Assembly: GCA_031963045.1 (NCBI GenBank)
Contig: JASSUK010000045.1
Span: forward strand, 44,312 to 108,311
DNA length: 64,000 bases
Reading direction: 5' to 3'
DNA from: JASSUD01 sp031963045
GTDB taxonomy: Bacteria > Pseudomonadota > Gammaproteobacteria > Burkholderiales > Burkholderiaceae
A model generated the notes under the pieces. That model ran no database searches and had not been told where the DNA came from. It saw only the letters and a program-made list of their open reading frames with translations. A program made the position numbers and the translations under genes. Position 1 is the first letter of the stretch. Every line of letters begins with the position of its first letter. This document shows, piece after piece, positions 52,118 through 60,186 of this stretch.

Positions 52118-54982
52118 TTACTCTCCAGTAACCGGTTTTGGTGAAGCAGCCGTCTCGACCTGTTTAATCTCCATCGTAGGCATAGCCGGTTTTGGCTTGC
52201 GTGTACGAGGTGCGCGAGGTGGCTTAGGCGTAGAAGCGTTTTGATTCGGTGATTGAGCTGCCTTTGCCTTGTTAGTATCGGTATTTACCCACACAAGACC
52301 TGCAGCATCTAGCATAGGTTTAAGCGCCTCTAGGGGAGGGTGTGCAGATCCTGCCGTTTGAGGCTTAGGCTTTGACTGCTTGTTTGCAGCAGGCGGCGTG
52401 GCATCACTTATTATTGCAGGCGCACTAACTGGGGTGCTAGGTGCTTTAACAATCGGAGTTTGCTGCGCAGGGGCTTGCTCAAAAATAGGTGCGGGTTTTG
52501 CCACTGGCGTACTGTTAGCAAAAGTCAGCGTGAGTTCTGGCTTTTGTCCTCCGAAATCTGCAAAGGGATCTGGGACAGAGGTACGCCGGGTAGCAGAATT
52601 ATTGCGAGGGCGCGCAGGAGCAGGAGCCTGATCATAGGTTTGAATAGGCGCTGCCTGTACTTCATGTGGAGGAGGAGTGAAGTCCTCTTCTGTGGAAGAT
52701 ATATCTAATTTACCCTGCATTTGACCATCACGGCCACTGCGTTGTCTTCCACCGCGTCGGCCTCGACGACGGCGACGACGTTCTTCACTATCTTGATCTT
52801 GCGAGGTATAAGCCGTATTTGCATCTTGTACGCCTTGCTGCCCATTTTCATTGGTGGGCTCTAAAGCAAATCTCGATGCGCTGCGCGTCAAACCTTCTAT
52901 AGGCGTATTTTGAGCAGGAGCAGTTTTAACCGTTTCAGGCTCTTGCGCGATCTGGCTTTGACGACGACCACGTGAAGGTCTAGCAGGGAAGGTGGCTCCA
53001 GCTGCTTCCGTGGAAGCGGGGCGTGTACGCGGGGAGCGCCGCACATCATTGGTCGCTGCTTCCTGCGCTTCGGGATTATCCATCTCGGTAGAGGAGCGTT
53101 GCTGTGCAGATTGCTGGGATCTGCGCTGCGTATTGCTGCGTTCGCCGTGTGGTTGGTTGCGTCGGTTTTGTGGCGCTTGCAAAGAGACAGGACGTTGTAC
53201 CGCTACAGCTGGCGGTATAGTTGGATCCGAAGTGGAGGAAGCGGTAGCCGATGTGTTACTGGGTAACCGCAATAAACGCTTGACCCATCCGACTAATCCT
53301 TCTTCTTGGAAAACACGGCTTACAGATGATCTATCAGAAGCATTTTGAGGGCTAGAACGGCCTGGAGCAGGCTGATCAGGCGTAATACGCTTTACTGCAG
53401 CCTCTGGGCGCACACGCTCTTCTGAACGTCGGCTGCTATAGGGCGAAGTAGTTTCAAGCTCATGTGCTGCTTCCTCTGCCATTTTATAGCTAGCACGCGG
53501 ATCATCGAGGCGAGGGTCATCATGCTTTAAGCGTTCTAGTTTGTAATGCGGTGTTTCCAAATGTTTATTAGGAATAAGCACCACGCTTACATTAAAGCGC
53601 GCTTCAATTTTATTGATTTCCTGGCGCTTTTCATTGAGCAAAAAGGCCGTGACTTCAACAGGAACCTGGCAATGAATCGTTGCAGTGCCTTCTTTAATAG
53701 CTTCTTCTTGGATCAAGCGCAGCACTTGTAGCCCGGAAGATTCGGTATCTCGAATATGGCCTGTGCCATTGCACCGCACACAAGTGACGTGACTGCCTTC
53801 TGATAGAGAAGGTCGGATGCGTTGACGAGAGAGCTCTAACAGCCCAAAGCGTGAAATTTTGCCGATCTGTACGCGTGCACGATCATGGCGAATGCTTTCT
53901 TTAAAGCGCTGCTCTACCTCTCGCTGGCTTTTTGCTGCATCCATATCAATAAAATCGATAACAACCAGCCCGCCCAGATCCCGCAAGCGTAATTGTCTAG
54001 CAACTTCATCTGCTGCTTCTAAATTGGTACGCAATGCGGTTTCTTCAATGTCAGAGCCACGCGTGGAACGCGCAGAGTTCACATCGATGGAGACGAGTGC
54101 CTCGGTGTGATCGATGACAATAGCGCCGCCTGAAGGCAAGGACACCATCCGTGAATACGCCGTTTCAATTTGATGTTCGATTTGAAAGCGTGAAAACAGC
54201 GGTACATCGTCATGATAGCGCTTGAGCTTGGGTAGATTGTCTGGCATGACCATGCCCATAAATGCGCAGGCTTGGTCATAAATATCTGGCGTATCGATGA
54301 GAATTTCGCCGATATCAGGATGGAAATAATCCCGGATCGCTCGAATAATCAAGCTCGATTCGAGATAGATCAAAAGGGGGCCACGCATATGCGCAGCACC
54401 TTCAATGGCTTGCCAGAGTTGAGCGAGGTAATTCAGATCCCATTGCAATTCTTCCAAATTGCGACCAATACCGGCTGTACGAGCAATAATGCTCATCCCT
54501 TCAGGGATATGGAGCTGCGACATAACTTCACGCAGTTCCTGGCGATCTTCGCCTTCAATACGTCGAGATACGCCACCGCCACGTGGGTTATTGGGCATTA
54601 AGACCAAATAACGGCCTGCAAGCGAGATAAAAGTCGTAAGTGCAGCGCCTTTATTGCTCCGCTCCTCTTTGTCGACCTGAACAATAATCTCTTGCCCTTC
54701 TGTCAGCGCATCTTGAATGCGCATGGAGCGTGCATCAAAACCGGCTTTGTAATACTGGCGAGCGACTTCTTTAAAAGGCAAAAATCCATGGCGTTCTTCG
54801 CTGTAATTTACGAAGCACGCATCTAGAGAGGGCTCGATGCGCGTGATAATGCCTTTGTAAATATTGCCTTTACGCTGTTCGCGACCAGCGGTTTCAATAT
54901 CAATATCGATGAGTTTTTGTCCATCGACAATCGCAACGCGCAATTCTTCTTGCTGCGTTGCGTTAAATAACATTCGTTTCAT
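52118..54982 (-). CDS. rne: Ribonuclease E
   Basis: Endoribonuclease and scaffold of the RNA degradosome, 954 residues. The N-terminal catalytic half starts MKRMLFNATQQEELRVAIVDG, with the S1 domain (GNIYKGIITRIEPSLDACFV), the 5'-sensor, and the DNase I-like part with the metal-binding Asp residues in VSIDVNSAR and VVIDFIDMD. The zinc link is CVRCNGTG. The C-terminal half is disordered and rich in Pro, Ala, Gln and Arg, with an Arg-rich RNA-binding stretch (EERRRRRRGRRGGRQR). The order rne-rluC-sppA is as in Burkholderia; rne is divergent from rluC. Confidence 0.95.
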   Translation of the reverse strand: MKRMLFNATQQEELRVAIVDGQKLIDIDIETAGREQRKGNIYKGIITRIEPSLDACFVNYSEERHGFLPFKEVARQYYKAGFDARSMRIQDALTEGQEIIVQVDKEERSNKGAALTTFISLAGRYLVLMPNNPRGGGVSRRIEGEDRQELREVMSQLHIPEGMSIIARTAGIGRNLEELQWDLNYLAQLWQAIEGAAHMRGPLLIYLESSLIIRAIRDYFHPDIGEILIDTPDIYDQACAFMGMVMPDNLPKLKRYHDDVPLFSRFQIEHQIETAYSRMVSLPSGGAIVIDHTEALVSIDVNSARSTRGSDIEETALRTNLEAADEVARQLRLRDLGGLVVIDFIDMDAAKSQREVEQRFKESIRHDRARVQIGKISRFGLLELSRQRIRPSLSEGSHVTCVRCNGTGHIRDTESSGLQVLRLIQEEAIKEGTATIHCQVPVEVTAFLLNEKRQEINKIEARFNVSVVLIPNKHLETPHYKLERLKHDDPRLDDPRASYKMAEEAAHELETTSPYSSRRSEERVRPEAAVKRITPDQPAPGRSSPQNASDRSSVSRVFQEEGLVGWVKRLLRLPSNTSATASSTSDPTIPPAVAVQRPVSLQAPQNRRNQPHGERSNTQRRSQQSAQQRSSTEMDNPEAQEAATNDVRRSPRTRPASTEAAGATFPARPSRGRRQSQIAQEPETVKTAPAQNTPIEGLTRSASRFALEPTNENGQQGVQDANTAYTSQDQDSEERRRRRRGRRGGRQRSGRDGQMQGKLDISSTEEDFTPPPHEVQAAPIQTYDQAPAPARPRNNSATRRTSVPDPFADFGGQKPELTLTFANSTPVAKPAPIFEQAPAQQTPIVKAPSTPVSAPAIISDATPPAANKQSKPKPQTAGSAHPPLEALKPMLDAAGLVWVNTDTNKAKAAQSPNQNASTPKPPRAPRTRKPKPAMPTMEIKQVETAASPKPVTGE

Positions 54983-55681
54983 TTATAAGGCTCCGGTGCG
55001 ACTCAACCAAATGCGGCGCCAGAGCACGATTCATTGAATGAAGCTAAGCCTATTAAAGTAAGAAGGCCTATAGCTTGGGTGCCCTATACAGGGCATCCAA
55101 TGAGAAGTGCTCAAAAATGCTGTGAATCCATTTTGAAATCATCTGAGATGGCTGGAAATTCCTTTAGAACTTATCCAAAATCTTCAAAAAGCGTTTTTTG
55201 TGATCATGCGGTGCTCGAAATAAGAGCGCCTGCTCTGTCCAATAAAGGCATTTAAGGGGATGGAATAGGTCTTGGAACCTCAACAGGCTCTGAAGAGAGT
55301 CAAAATGGCCAGTAAATAAATGGGCGCAACGCGTATGGTGAGCGCTACTTGGGTGAGGGAGAACCCATCATGGATGGATCCTCCGAGAGTTCTTTTGGGA
55401 AACCACGCAGCGTTAGCATGAAAGGTTCATCTATTAGCTTGGAATTTTCGCGAGTGGGCGATATGCTCGGCCTTTTCTTTTTCCTAGAGCATGTTCTCAA
55501 TTACCCAAAGGGTTCATATTTGAGGACACACCCTAGCCCGCTTAAGCTTTAAGAATCTGTTTAAGAGCTGGCATTTTTCAGCTTCAGAATCCTTCTTTTG
55601 CTCTTCTATCGGAGTACATTGCCGATTTAACGGGACCTTCATGGTCTTTGGGCGGTTTCTTGAGCGCAGATTATATTCACA
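54983..55681. other. Non-coding region between rne and rluC
   Basis: A 699-bp gap between divergent genes; long rne leaders are common because RNase E regulates its own mRNA. A stretch near 55190-55250 (ATCATGCGGTGCTCG, GCCTGCTCTGTCC) resembles a worn family B core. A family B remnant is at 55487-55533. No convincing gene was found. Confidence 0.5.
55487..55533. mobile_element. Family B remnant (47 bp)
   Basis: GAGCATGTTCTCAATTACCC, then AAAGGGTTCATATTTG and GAGGACACACCC, flanked by TA (55485-55486, 55534-55535). It matches the ends of arm type 2, with the core deleted. Confidence 0.65.
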
Positions 55682-56707
55682 ATGAGTACAGTAAGCAAAA
55701 ATAAGCACACAACAAGCGCCGGCGGCTTCTATAAAGAAGCAGTATCTTTTATAACTATTGACGAAGATAGTGCTGGCCAGCGCCTAGATGGTTTTTTATG
55801 CCGTCTCTATGTGGGGGTGCCGAAAAGCCATATCTATCGGCTGCTGCGCAGCGGTGAAGTACGCGTAAATAAGGGGCGTAAGGACGGCGCTTACCGACTA
55901 CTTGAAGCCGATATCGTGCGTGTGCCTCCTATGCGTGAAGGCCCAGCATCACAGCGTGATCAAGTCAGAGCGCCAGCGACATCGCATTTCCCTCCTTTGG
56001 ATTTGCCCATCCTATACGAGGACGAGAGTCTTTTGGTCGTGGATAAGCCCTCAGGGATGGCAGTGCATGGAGGGAGTGGAATACGCTTTGGCGTGATTGA
56101 GAAGCTGCGTCAAGCGCGTCCAGACGCCCGTTTTTTGGAGCTGGTTCACCGTTTAGATCGAGAGACCTCTGGTATTTTGTTAATTGCTAAAAAACGCCAG
56201 GCCTTAGTCACGCTCCATGAGCAGTTTCGCAATAATCAAATTGATAAACGCTATCTCGCTTGCGTTTGGGGGGCATGGTCCTTGCCTACGCGGGTAGTAG
56301 AATTGCCCCTCTATAAATATGTGACAGCAGACGGGGAGCGGCGGGTTAGGGTGCAGGAAGAAGGCAAGGCGTCGAAGACTATTTTTAGGCTAATACAGCG
56401 CTTCGCAGGCTATGCACTGCTTGAAGCGCAGCTTAAAACCGGCCGCACCCATCAAATTCGCGTACATCTAGCTGAAATACGCACGCCTATTATTGGCGAT
56501 GAAAAATACGGCGATTTCTCATTAAATCGAGAGTGGGCCCGCCCTGGCGCGCAACCTGGTTTAAAGCGTATGTTTTTGCATGCGTACAAATTGAGTTTGC
56601 GTCACCCCGTCACAGGAGTGACACTGAAATTTGAAGCACCGTTACCAAAAGACTGTGAGCGCTTTTTGCAGCAATGCCCGCGCGAAACCACTCTTGAAGT
56701 TTCTTAA
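55682..56707 (+). CDS. rluC: 23S rRNA pseudouridine synthase RluC
   Basis: Isomerises uridines at 955, 2504 and 2580 of 23S rRNA in E. coli numbering. It is 341 residues. An N-terminal S4 RNA-binding domain (AGQRLDGFLCRLYVGVPKSHIYRLLRSGEVRVNKGR) precedes the catalytic domain, with the nucleophile Asp in ELVHRLDRETSGILLIAKK and motif GRTHQIRVHL. Burkholderia has a HAD hydrolase and a Rieske protein between rluC and sppA; both are missing here. Confidence 0.93.
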   Translation: MSTVSKNKHTTSAGGFYKEAVSFITIDEDSAGQRLDGFLCRLYVGVPKSHIYRLLRSGEVRVNKGRKDGAYRLLEADIVRVPPMREGPASQRDQVRAPATSHFPPLDLPILYEDESLLVVDKPSGMAVHGGSGIRFGVIEKLRQARPDARFLELVHRLDRETSGILLIAKKRQALVTLHEQFRNNQIDKRYLACVWGAWSLPTRVVELPLYKYVTADGERRVRVQEEGKASKTIFRLIQRFAGYALLEAQLKTGRTHQIRVHLAEIRTPIIGDEKYGDFSLNREWARPGAQPGLKRMFLHAYKLSLRHPVTGVTLKFEAPLPKDCERFLQQCPRETTLEVS

Positions 56708-56724
56708 CGACTTTAATATTACCG

Positions 56725-56928
56725 ACTGATGTTACGCAGGTATTCAAAAAGAAAGAGGTCATCGTGTTGGGGTTCCTTCGTCACCACCAACCTACCGAAA
56801 TGGCTATGTAAAAGGGATTCACCAAACCCCACCAACCACAAGAAAAGGCAAAGGACGGTAGGTTGGTGGTGAGGCACGAACCCCAACATGATGACCACTG
56901 TCTTTTTGAATACCTGCGTAACATCAGT
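56725..56928. mobile_element. Composite family A-related element with inverted half copies
   Basis: The outer ends ACTGATGTTACGCAGGTATT (left) and GAATACCTGCGTAACATCAGT (right; last base at 56928) are inverted. Each continues inward to a GAACCCCAACATG-type stretch and a GGTAGGTTGG end, with a 60-base spacer (56801-56857) between. The flanks TACCG and TACCC may be a worn 5-bp target duplication. It is the inside-out form of the usual family A element and matches the ends of the 36587 element. Confidence 0.7.
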
Positions 56929-57046
56929 TACCCAGTATCCTTAAAACACATTACATTAATGCTAGTAGGCGCAGAAGCTCGCTTTCTTTGATGCTTTTTT
57001 TGTATCCTTCTTTTTTTACTCCTATTTCTCTGGCCCTGAACGACCC

Positions 57047-58060
57047 ATGTCTGAACATTCTCCGGATTCAACCTCTAATGCGTCTGCTTCTAATCAGCCT
57101 AAGCCTCTTGAGACTGGTTGGGAGCGTTCTGTGCTTGAAAAATTGTCCTTCGCGGCCATTAATGAGCAGCGTGCTTCAAGGCGCTGGAAGATTTTTTTCC
57201 GGCTCTCCTTCCTGTTTTTACTAGCATTGATTACTTGGCGGGTAATGACTTTTTCAAGTGATAAATCTGCAACTAATATCAAACATACCGCGCTAGTAAC
57301 TATAGAGGGTGAGATCTCGCCAAATTCCCAGGCCAGTGCAGACAATATCAATGCTTCGTTGCAAGCCGCTTTTGCAAACCAAAATGCAGTGGGTGTGATT
57401 TTACAAATCAATAGTCCAGGTGGGAGTCCTGTGCAATCGGGTTTGGTTAATCAAGAAATACAACGCTTACGCAAGCAATATAAAAATAAGCCCCTGTATG
57501 TAGTGGTCAATGATTTGTGTGCTTCAGGGGGGTATTACATCGCCGTGGCAGCAGATAAGATTTTTGTAGATAAAGCCAGTTTGGTGGGCTCAATCGGCGT
57601 GCGTATGGATAACTTTGGCGTGACAGGCTTAATGTCTAAGCTTGGTGTAGAACGGCGCTTGGTTACTGCAGGTATTAATAAAGGATTTTATGATCCTTTC
57701 CTCCCTGAGGTGCCTTCACAAAAAATATATGCACAAAAGATGGTCGATCAAATCCATCAGCAATTTATTGATGCAGTCAAACAAGGCCGTGGTGAGCGTT
57801 TGAAAGAAACTCCAGAGATGTTTTCTGGCTTATTTTGGACGGGTCAACAAAGTGTTGAACTTGGTTTGGCTGATGCATTAGGCGATGTAAGTGGCGTAGC
57901 ACGCGATGTGTTCAAAGTAGAAACAATGGTCGATTACAGCGTAAAAGAAGGGTTTTCAGACCGTTTTGCGCGTAAATTTGGCCTGGCATTGAGTGCAGGT
58001 GTGGTTCGCGCTTTGGGTTTAACCTCTCTAAGCACAGAAGAGGCAGTGGCAGTGCATTAA
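57047..58060 (+). CDS. sppA: Signal peptide peptidase SppA, short form
   Basis: Membrane-bound serine protease (S49) that degrades cleaved signal peptides. It is 337 residues, the short bacterial form. A cytoplasmic N-terminus of about 50 residues is followed by one membrane span (FFRLSFLFLLALITWRVM, about 48-66). The catalytic Ser is in NDLCASGGYYIAVAADKIFVDK and the catalytic Lys is in the family position after it (ASLVGSIGVRMD region). A terminator follows at 58128. Confidence 0.92.
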   Translation: MSEHSPDSTSNASASNQPKPLETGWERSVLEKLSFAAINEQRASRRWKIFFRLSFLFLLALITWRVMTFSSDKSATNIKHTALVTIEGEISPNSQASADNINASLQAAFANQNAVGVILQINSPGGSPVQSGLVNQEIQRLRKQYKNKPLYVVVNDLCASGGYYIAVAADKIFVDKASLVGSIGVRMDNFGVTGLMSKLGVERRLVTAGINKGFYDPFLPEVPSQKIYAQKMVDQIHQQFIDAVKQGRGERLKETPEMFSGLFWTGQQSVELGLADALGDVSGVARDVFKVETMVDYSVKEGFSDRFARKFGLALSAGVVRALGLTSLSTEEAVAVH

Positions 58061-58127
58061 AGTCAATTTGCACGATTTTAGGCTCCTGCAATCTGCTTGA
58101 GCGGTGCTACAAATAAATCGAAACGAT

Positions 58128-58152
58128 AAGGCGGGCATAGGCCCGCCTTTTT
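58128..58152 (+). terminator. Rho-independent terminator of sppA
   Basis: AAGGCGGGC and GCCCGCCTT form a 9-bp stem with a 4-base loop, followed by TTTTT. It is 67 bp after the sppA stop and excludes an upstream start for the next gene. Confidence 0.9.
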
Positions 58153-58172
58153 ACAAACACGCCCAGTCCACT

Positions 58173-58850
58173 ATGCATGCAACCCCGCACGTTAAGCGCC
58201 CAACGCTTCCTATTAAAGACAGCCATAGCTATTTCGACATAGCGCGGGTATTTGGTATTGGTCTGAACTATTGCGCTAACCCCAGCGCTGCGACAAAAAA
58301 TGAGCAGGATGTGGTGTTATTCATGAAAGACCCTTTCATGGTTTCACCAGCACAGGGAACATTACTTTATCCAAGCGGAACAAAAAAGCTGCGCTATGAG
58401 CTTGAATTGATAGTTGCGATTGGAAAAGGGGGGATAGACATCAAGCCCGAGGCAGCCCCAGCGCATATTTTTGGCTATGCCATAGGCATTGACTTCACTA
58501 AATACGATGTTCAAGAATATGCCAAAAAAGCAGGCCACCCTTGGGATAAAAGTAAATCCTTCCCCGGATGTGCTCCATGCACAGCCATTATTCCCAAAGA
58601 AAAATTTCAGCCAGACAATCAGAGAATTTGGTTAAAACGTAATGGCGAAAAAGTGCAAGAGGGGCACTTGGGGCAAATGATCTGGAAGATTCCAGAAATT
58701 ATATCTATGGTGTCCCGCCATTTTCACCTGCTCCCAGGAGACCTTATTTTTACCGGCACACCTCAAGGCGTTGGAATGGCGGAGCCAGGTGATGATTTGG
58801 AAGGCGCTGTAGAAGACCTAGATACCTTTAATTTAATGATCAAGCCGTAG
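58173..58850 (+). CDS. FAH-family hydrolase (fumarylacetoacetate hydrolase-like)
   Basis: Metal-dependent hydrolase or decarboxylase fold that acts on acylpyruvates and related compounds. It is 225 residues from the ATG at 58173 (MHATPHVKRP). A GTG at 58104 would read through the sppA terminator and is rejected; no clear Shine-Dalgarno sequence was seen. Motifs are FGIGLNYCAN, VLFMKDP, LRYELELIVAIGKGG (the metal-binding E-x-E), YAIGIDFTKYDVQ and the C-terminal GDLIFTGTPQGVG. The UAG stop (58848-58850) is supplied by a family A half element. The exact substrate is unknown. Confidence 0.88.
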   Translation: MHATPHVKRPTLPIKDSHSYFDIARVFGIGLNYCANPSAATKNEQDVVLFMKDPFMVSPAQGTLLYPSGTKKLRYELELIVAIGKGGIDIKPEAAPAHIFGYAIGIDFTKYDVQEYAKKAGHPWDKSKSFPGCAPCTAIIPKEKFQPDNQRIWLKRNGEKVQEGHLGQMIWKIPEIISMVSRHFHLLPGDLIFTGTPQGVGMAEPGDDLEGAVEDLDTFNLMIKP

Positions 58851-58904
58851 GTTGGTGGTGACGAAGGAACCCCAACCTGCGCACCACCGACTTTTAATCA
58901 TCGA
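58846..58904 (+). repeat. Family A half element overlapping the FAH hydrolase stop
   Basis: CCGTAGGTTGGTGGTGACGA, GAACCCCAACCTGCGCACCACC and CTTTTAATCATCG; one arm only. It supplies the UAG and also cuts off whatever followed the antitoxin remnant on the minus strand. Confidence 0.85.
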
Positions 58905-58931
58905 TTGTATCTCCTAATTTTTTCGAGGAAT

Positions 58932-59066
58932 TCAACGCTCCAGACCAAGCTCTTTCCTCATATCAGCAAGACTAGTGCGTGGTTCCTGGCATTCAAGCGC
59001 AGTCCGTGCTTCCGTATATTCTTGATGGTCTTATAAATAGATTGCCAGTGCTTCTCTAACGTAATA
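58932..59066 (-). pseudogene. C-terminal part of a split ribbon-helix-helix antitoxin
   Basis: On the minus strand the 45 codons read YYVREALAIYL-stop-DHQEYTEARTALE, then CQEPRTSLADMRKELGLER-stop. This is the classic second half of a small RHH antitoxin (Y-Y-V-R-E-A-L, ending in GLE). It has one internal TAA and no start. The missing N-terminal half lies at 59969-60049, across an insertion. Bases beyond it (VEFLEKIRRYNR on the minus strand) may be the start of a lost RelE-type toxin. Confidence 0.75.
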
Positions 59067-59208
59067 AGTCAGTGCGCATAAATAACTCTTCATCATCAGA
59101 TATCGCGCTTGGCGCTGAGTCTGGAGAAGAATATAGAGTGACTTTTTCACGCCGACTTATCAAACTGATGATTTAAAATCCTTAAAAGAAGAAGTTTCCC
59201 CAGCAATA

Positions 59209-59607
59209 TTGTTATGTATTGTGGACCAAAGGATTAGTGATTTTGAGCAAGAGGTTAGTAATTTTAAGAAAATAGTTGGTAATCTTGAGAAAAGGATTGA
59301 AGAAATGAATAGTCAAATTATCATTAAAACACAGCGAGAGTTAGTTCAAGCACAACGAGATTTAGTTCAAAAATATCAAACACTCGCTGAAAAAGCAGAA
59401 AAATTTGAGAAAACATTTTCTAAACATCAAGCAGAGCTTCTTGAAAGAGACGCAAAAAATAAAACAGAGCTTCTTGAAAGAGGCACAAAAAATAAAACAG
59501 AGCTTCTTGAAAGAGACGCAAAATATGAAAAAGCGATTAAGGAGTTTACGGTTCAGATGAATAAAAGAATAGATGAGGTTTTAGTTGCAATAAAGAACAG
59601 AGGATAG
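59209..59607 (+). CDS. Coiled-coil protein with three 11-residue repeats, start uncertain
   Basis: A 132-residue, highly charged helical frame. Residues 1-75 have coiled-coil spacing (ISDFEQEVSNFKKIVGNLEKRIEEM). Three tandem 11-residue units follow, ELLERDAKNK-type, coded by three 33-bp repeats (59431-59529), and the C-terminus is EFTVQMNKRIDEVLVAIK. No recognised domain. The frame is open upstream to 59137 without ATG, and no Shine-Dalgarno sequence fits the TTG at 59209, so it may be a fragment. The 11-residue period suggests a right-handed hendecad coiled coil. Confidence 0.45.
   Translation: MLCIVDQRISDFEQEVSNFKKIVGNLEKRIEEMNSQIIIKTQRELVQAQRDLVQKYQTLAEKAEKFEKTFSKHQAELLERDAKNKTELLERGTKNKTELLERDAKYEKAIKEFTVQMNKRIDEVLVAIKNRG
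59431..59529 (+). repeat. Three 33-bp tandem repeats in the coiled-coil gene
   Basis: Units at 59431-59463, 59464-59496 and 59497-59529 share CAGAGCTTCTTGAAAGAG and differ at a few positions. Each codes for one 11-residue helix unit. High similarity points to recent slippage or unequal crossover. Confidence 0.85.
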
Positions 59608-59968
59608 GACGCACTTGCTGGCGCATGCCAGCCGCTAGCTGTAGCACGGCATAAAGCCTGAGGGTGCTCTTCTGTTTTACTTTTGTCTTTTTAAAAGAGA
59701 TCTACATTGCCTTCTTCAAGGCCTGCGTGTTAGAAACAAAAATATGATGTCTCTCTCCTGGTAGACAAAAAGGACCATCAATCATCGTATATTGACTATG
59801 CGCAGTAAAATAAGCGATCTGGCAGGAAGGACAGTGCCGGAAATATGCCTTTTGTCTCTTAGTTAGTATGCAATAGACCAAGCATCATTAATCGTAGAAA
59901 TACTCTTTACATGCGATATTTGAAGTTCTACTGAGTTTCACCATATAGATTTAATTATGCATTCTTAC

Positions 59969-60049
59969 TTAACTCTTGCTGCGCCCAGTTTGCTGAGCCA
60001 GCATGGCTAACTCCTTTTCTATGCCTGAATCAAGTCTTACGGAGAGCAT
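59969..60049 (-). pseudogene. N-terminal part of the split ribbon-helix-helix antitoxin
   Basis: A minus-strand ATG behind AGGAGAA starts MLSVRLDSGIEKELAML, then AQQTGRSKS and TAA, 26 residues. It has the N-terminal RHH strand (LSVRLD) and first helix, and it stops exactly where the second helix (YYVREAL, found at 58932-59066) should begin. The stop codon is made by the insertion junction. The remaining sequence between this and 60187 shows no other gene and should hold the promoter of the NACHT gene. Confidence 0.75.
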
Positions 60050-60186
60050 GATGTTCTCCTGTTTTTACATATAGCGTATTACGTGTATTACATTATTGAC
60101 GCCAGCTAAATTCTGGGCCCAACATGACTAATCAAGTTGTCATTCTATAAAACTAAATAGAAGGCACTGGATAAGGAAAATAGATC

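Larger units (their letters stand above)
59067..59969. mobile_element. 903-bp TA-flanked insertion inside the antitoxin gene
   Basis: Removing these bases and one TA rejoins the antitoxin as ...GRSKS-YYVREAL... in frame. The element starts AGTCAGTGCGCATAAATAAC and its other end, inverted, reads AGTAAGAATGCATAATTAAA; 16 of 22 terminal bases match. TA flanks both sides (59065-59066, 59970-59971). No transposase is present; the only open frame is the coiled-coil gene at 59209-59607. It is therefore likely a non-autonomous transposable element or a decayed insertion. Confidence 0.6.

Noticed and set aside
55034..55255. 73-codon open frame between rne and rluC
   Set aside because: No recognisable domain, and its 3' part overlaps a worn family B-like stretch.
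58104..58172. Upstream GTG start for the FAH-family gene
   Set aside because: It would require translation through the sppA terminator hairpin; the extra residues do not look like the family.
18781..58904. Family A elements as integron attC sites or tRNA-like genes
   Set aside because: They lack the attC core (GTTRRRY with bulged stem) and any integrase or gene cassette order, and they do not fold as a cloverleaf with a tRNA T-loop.
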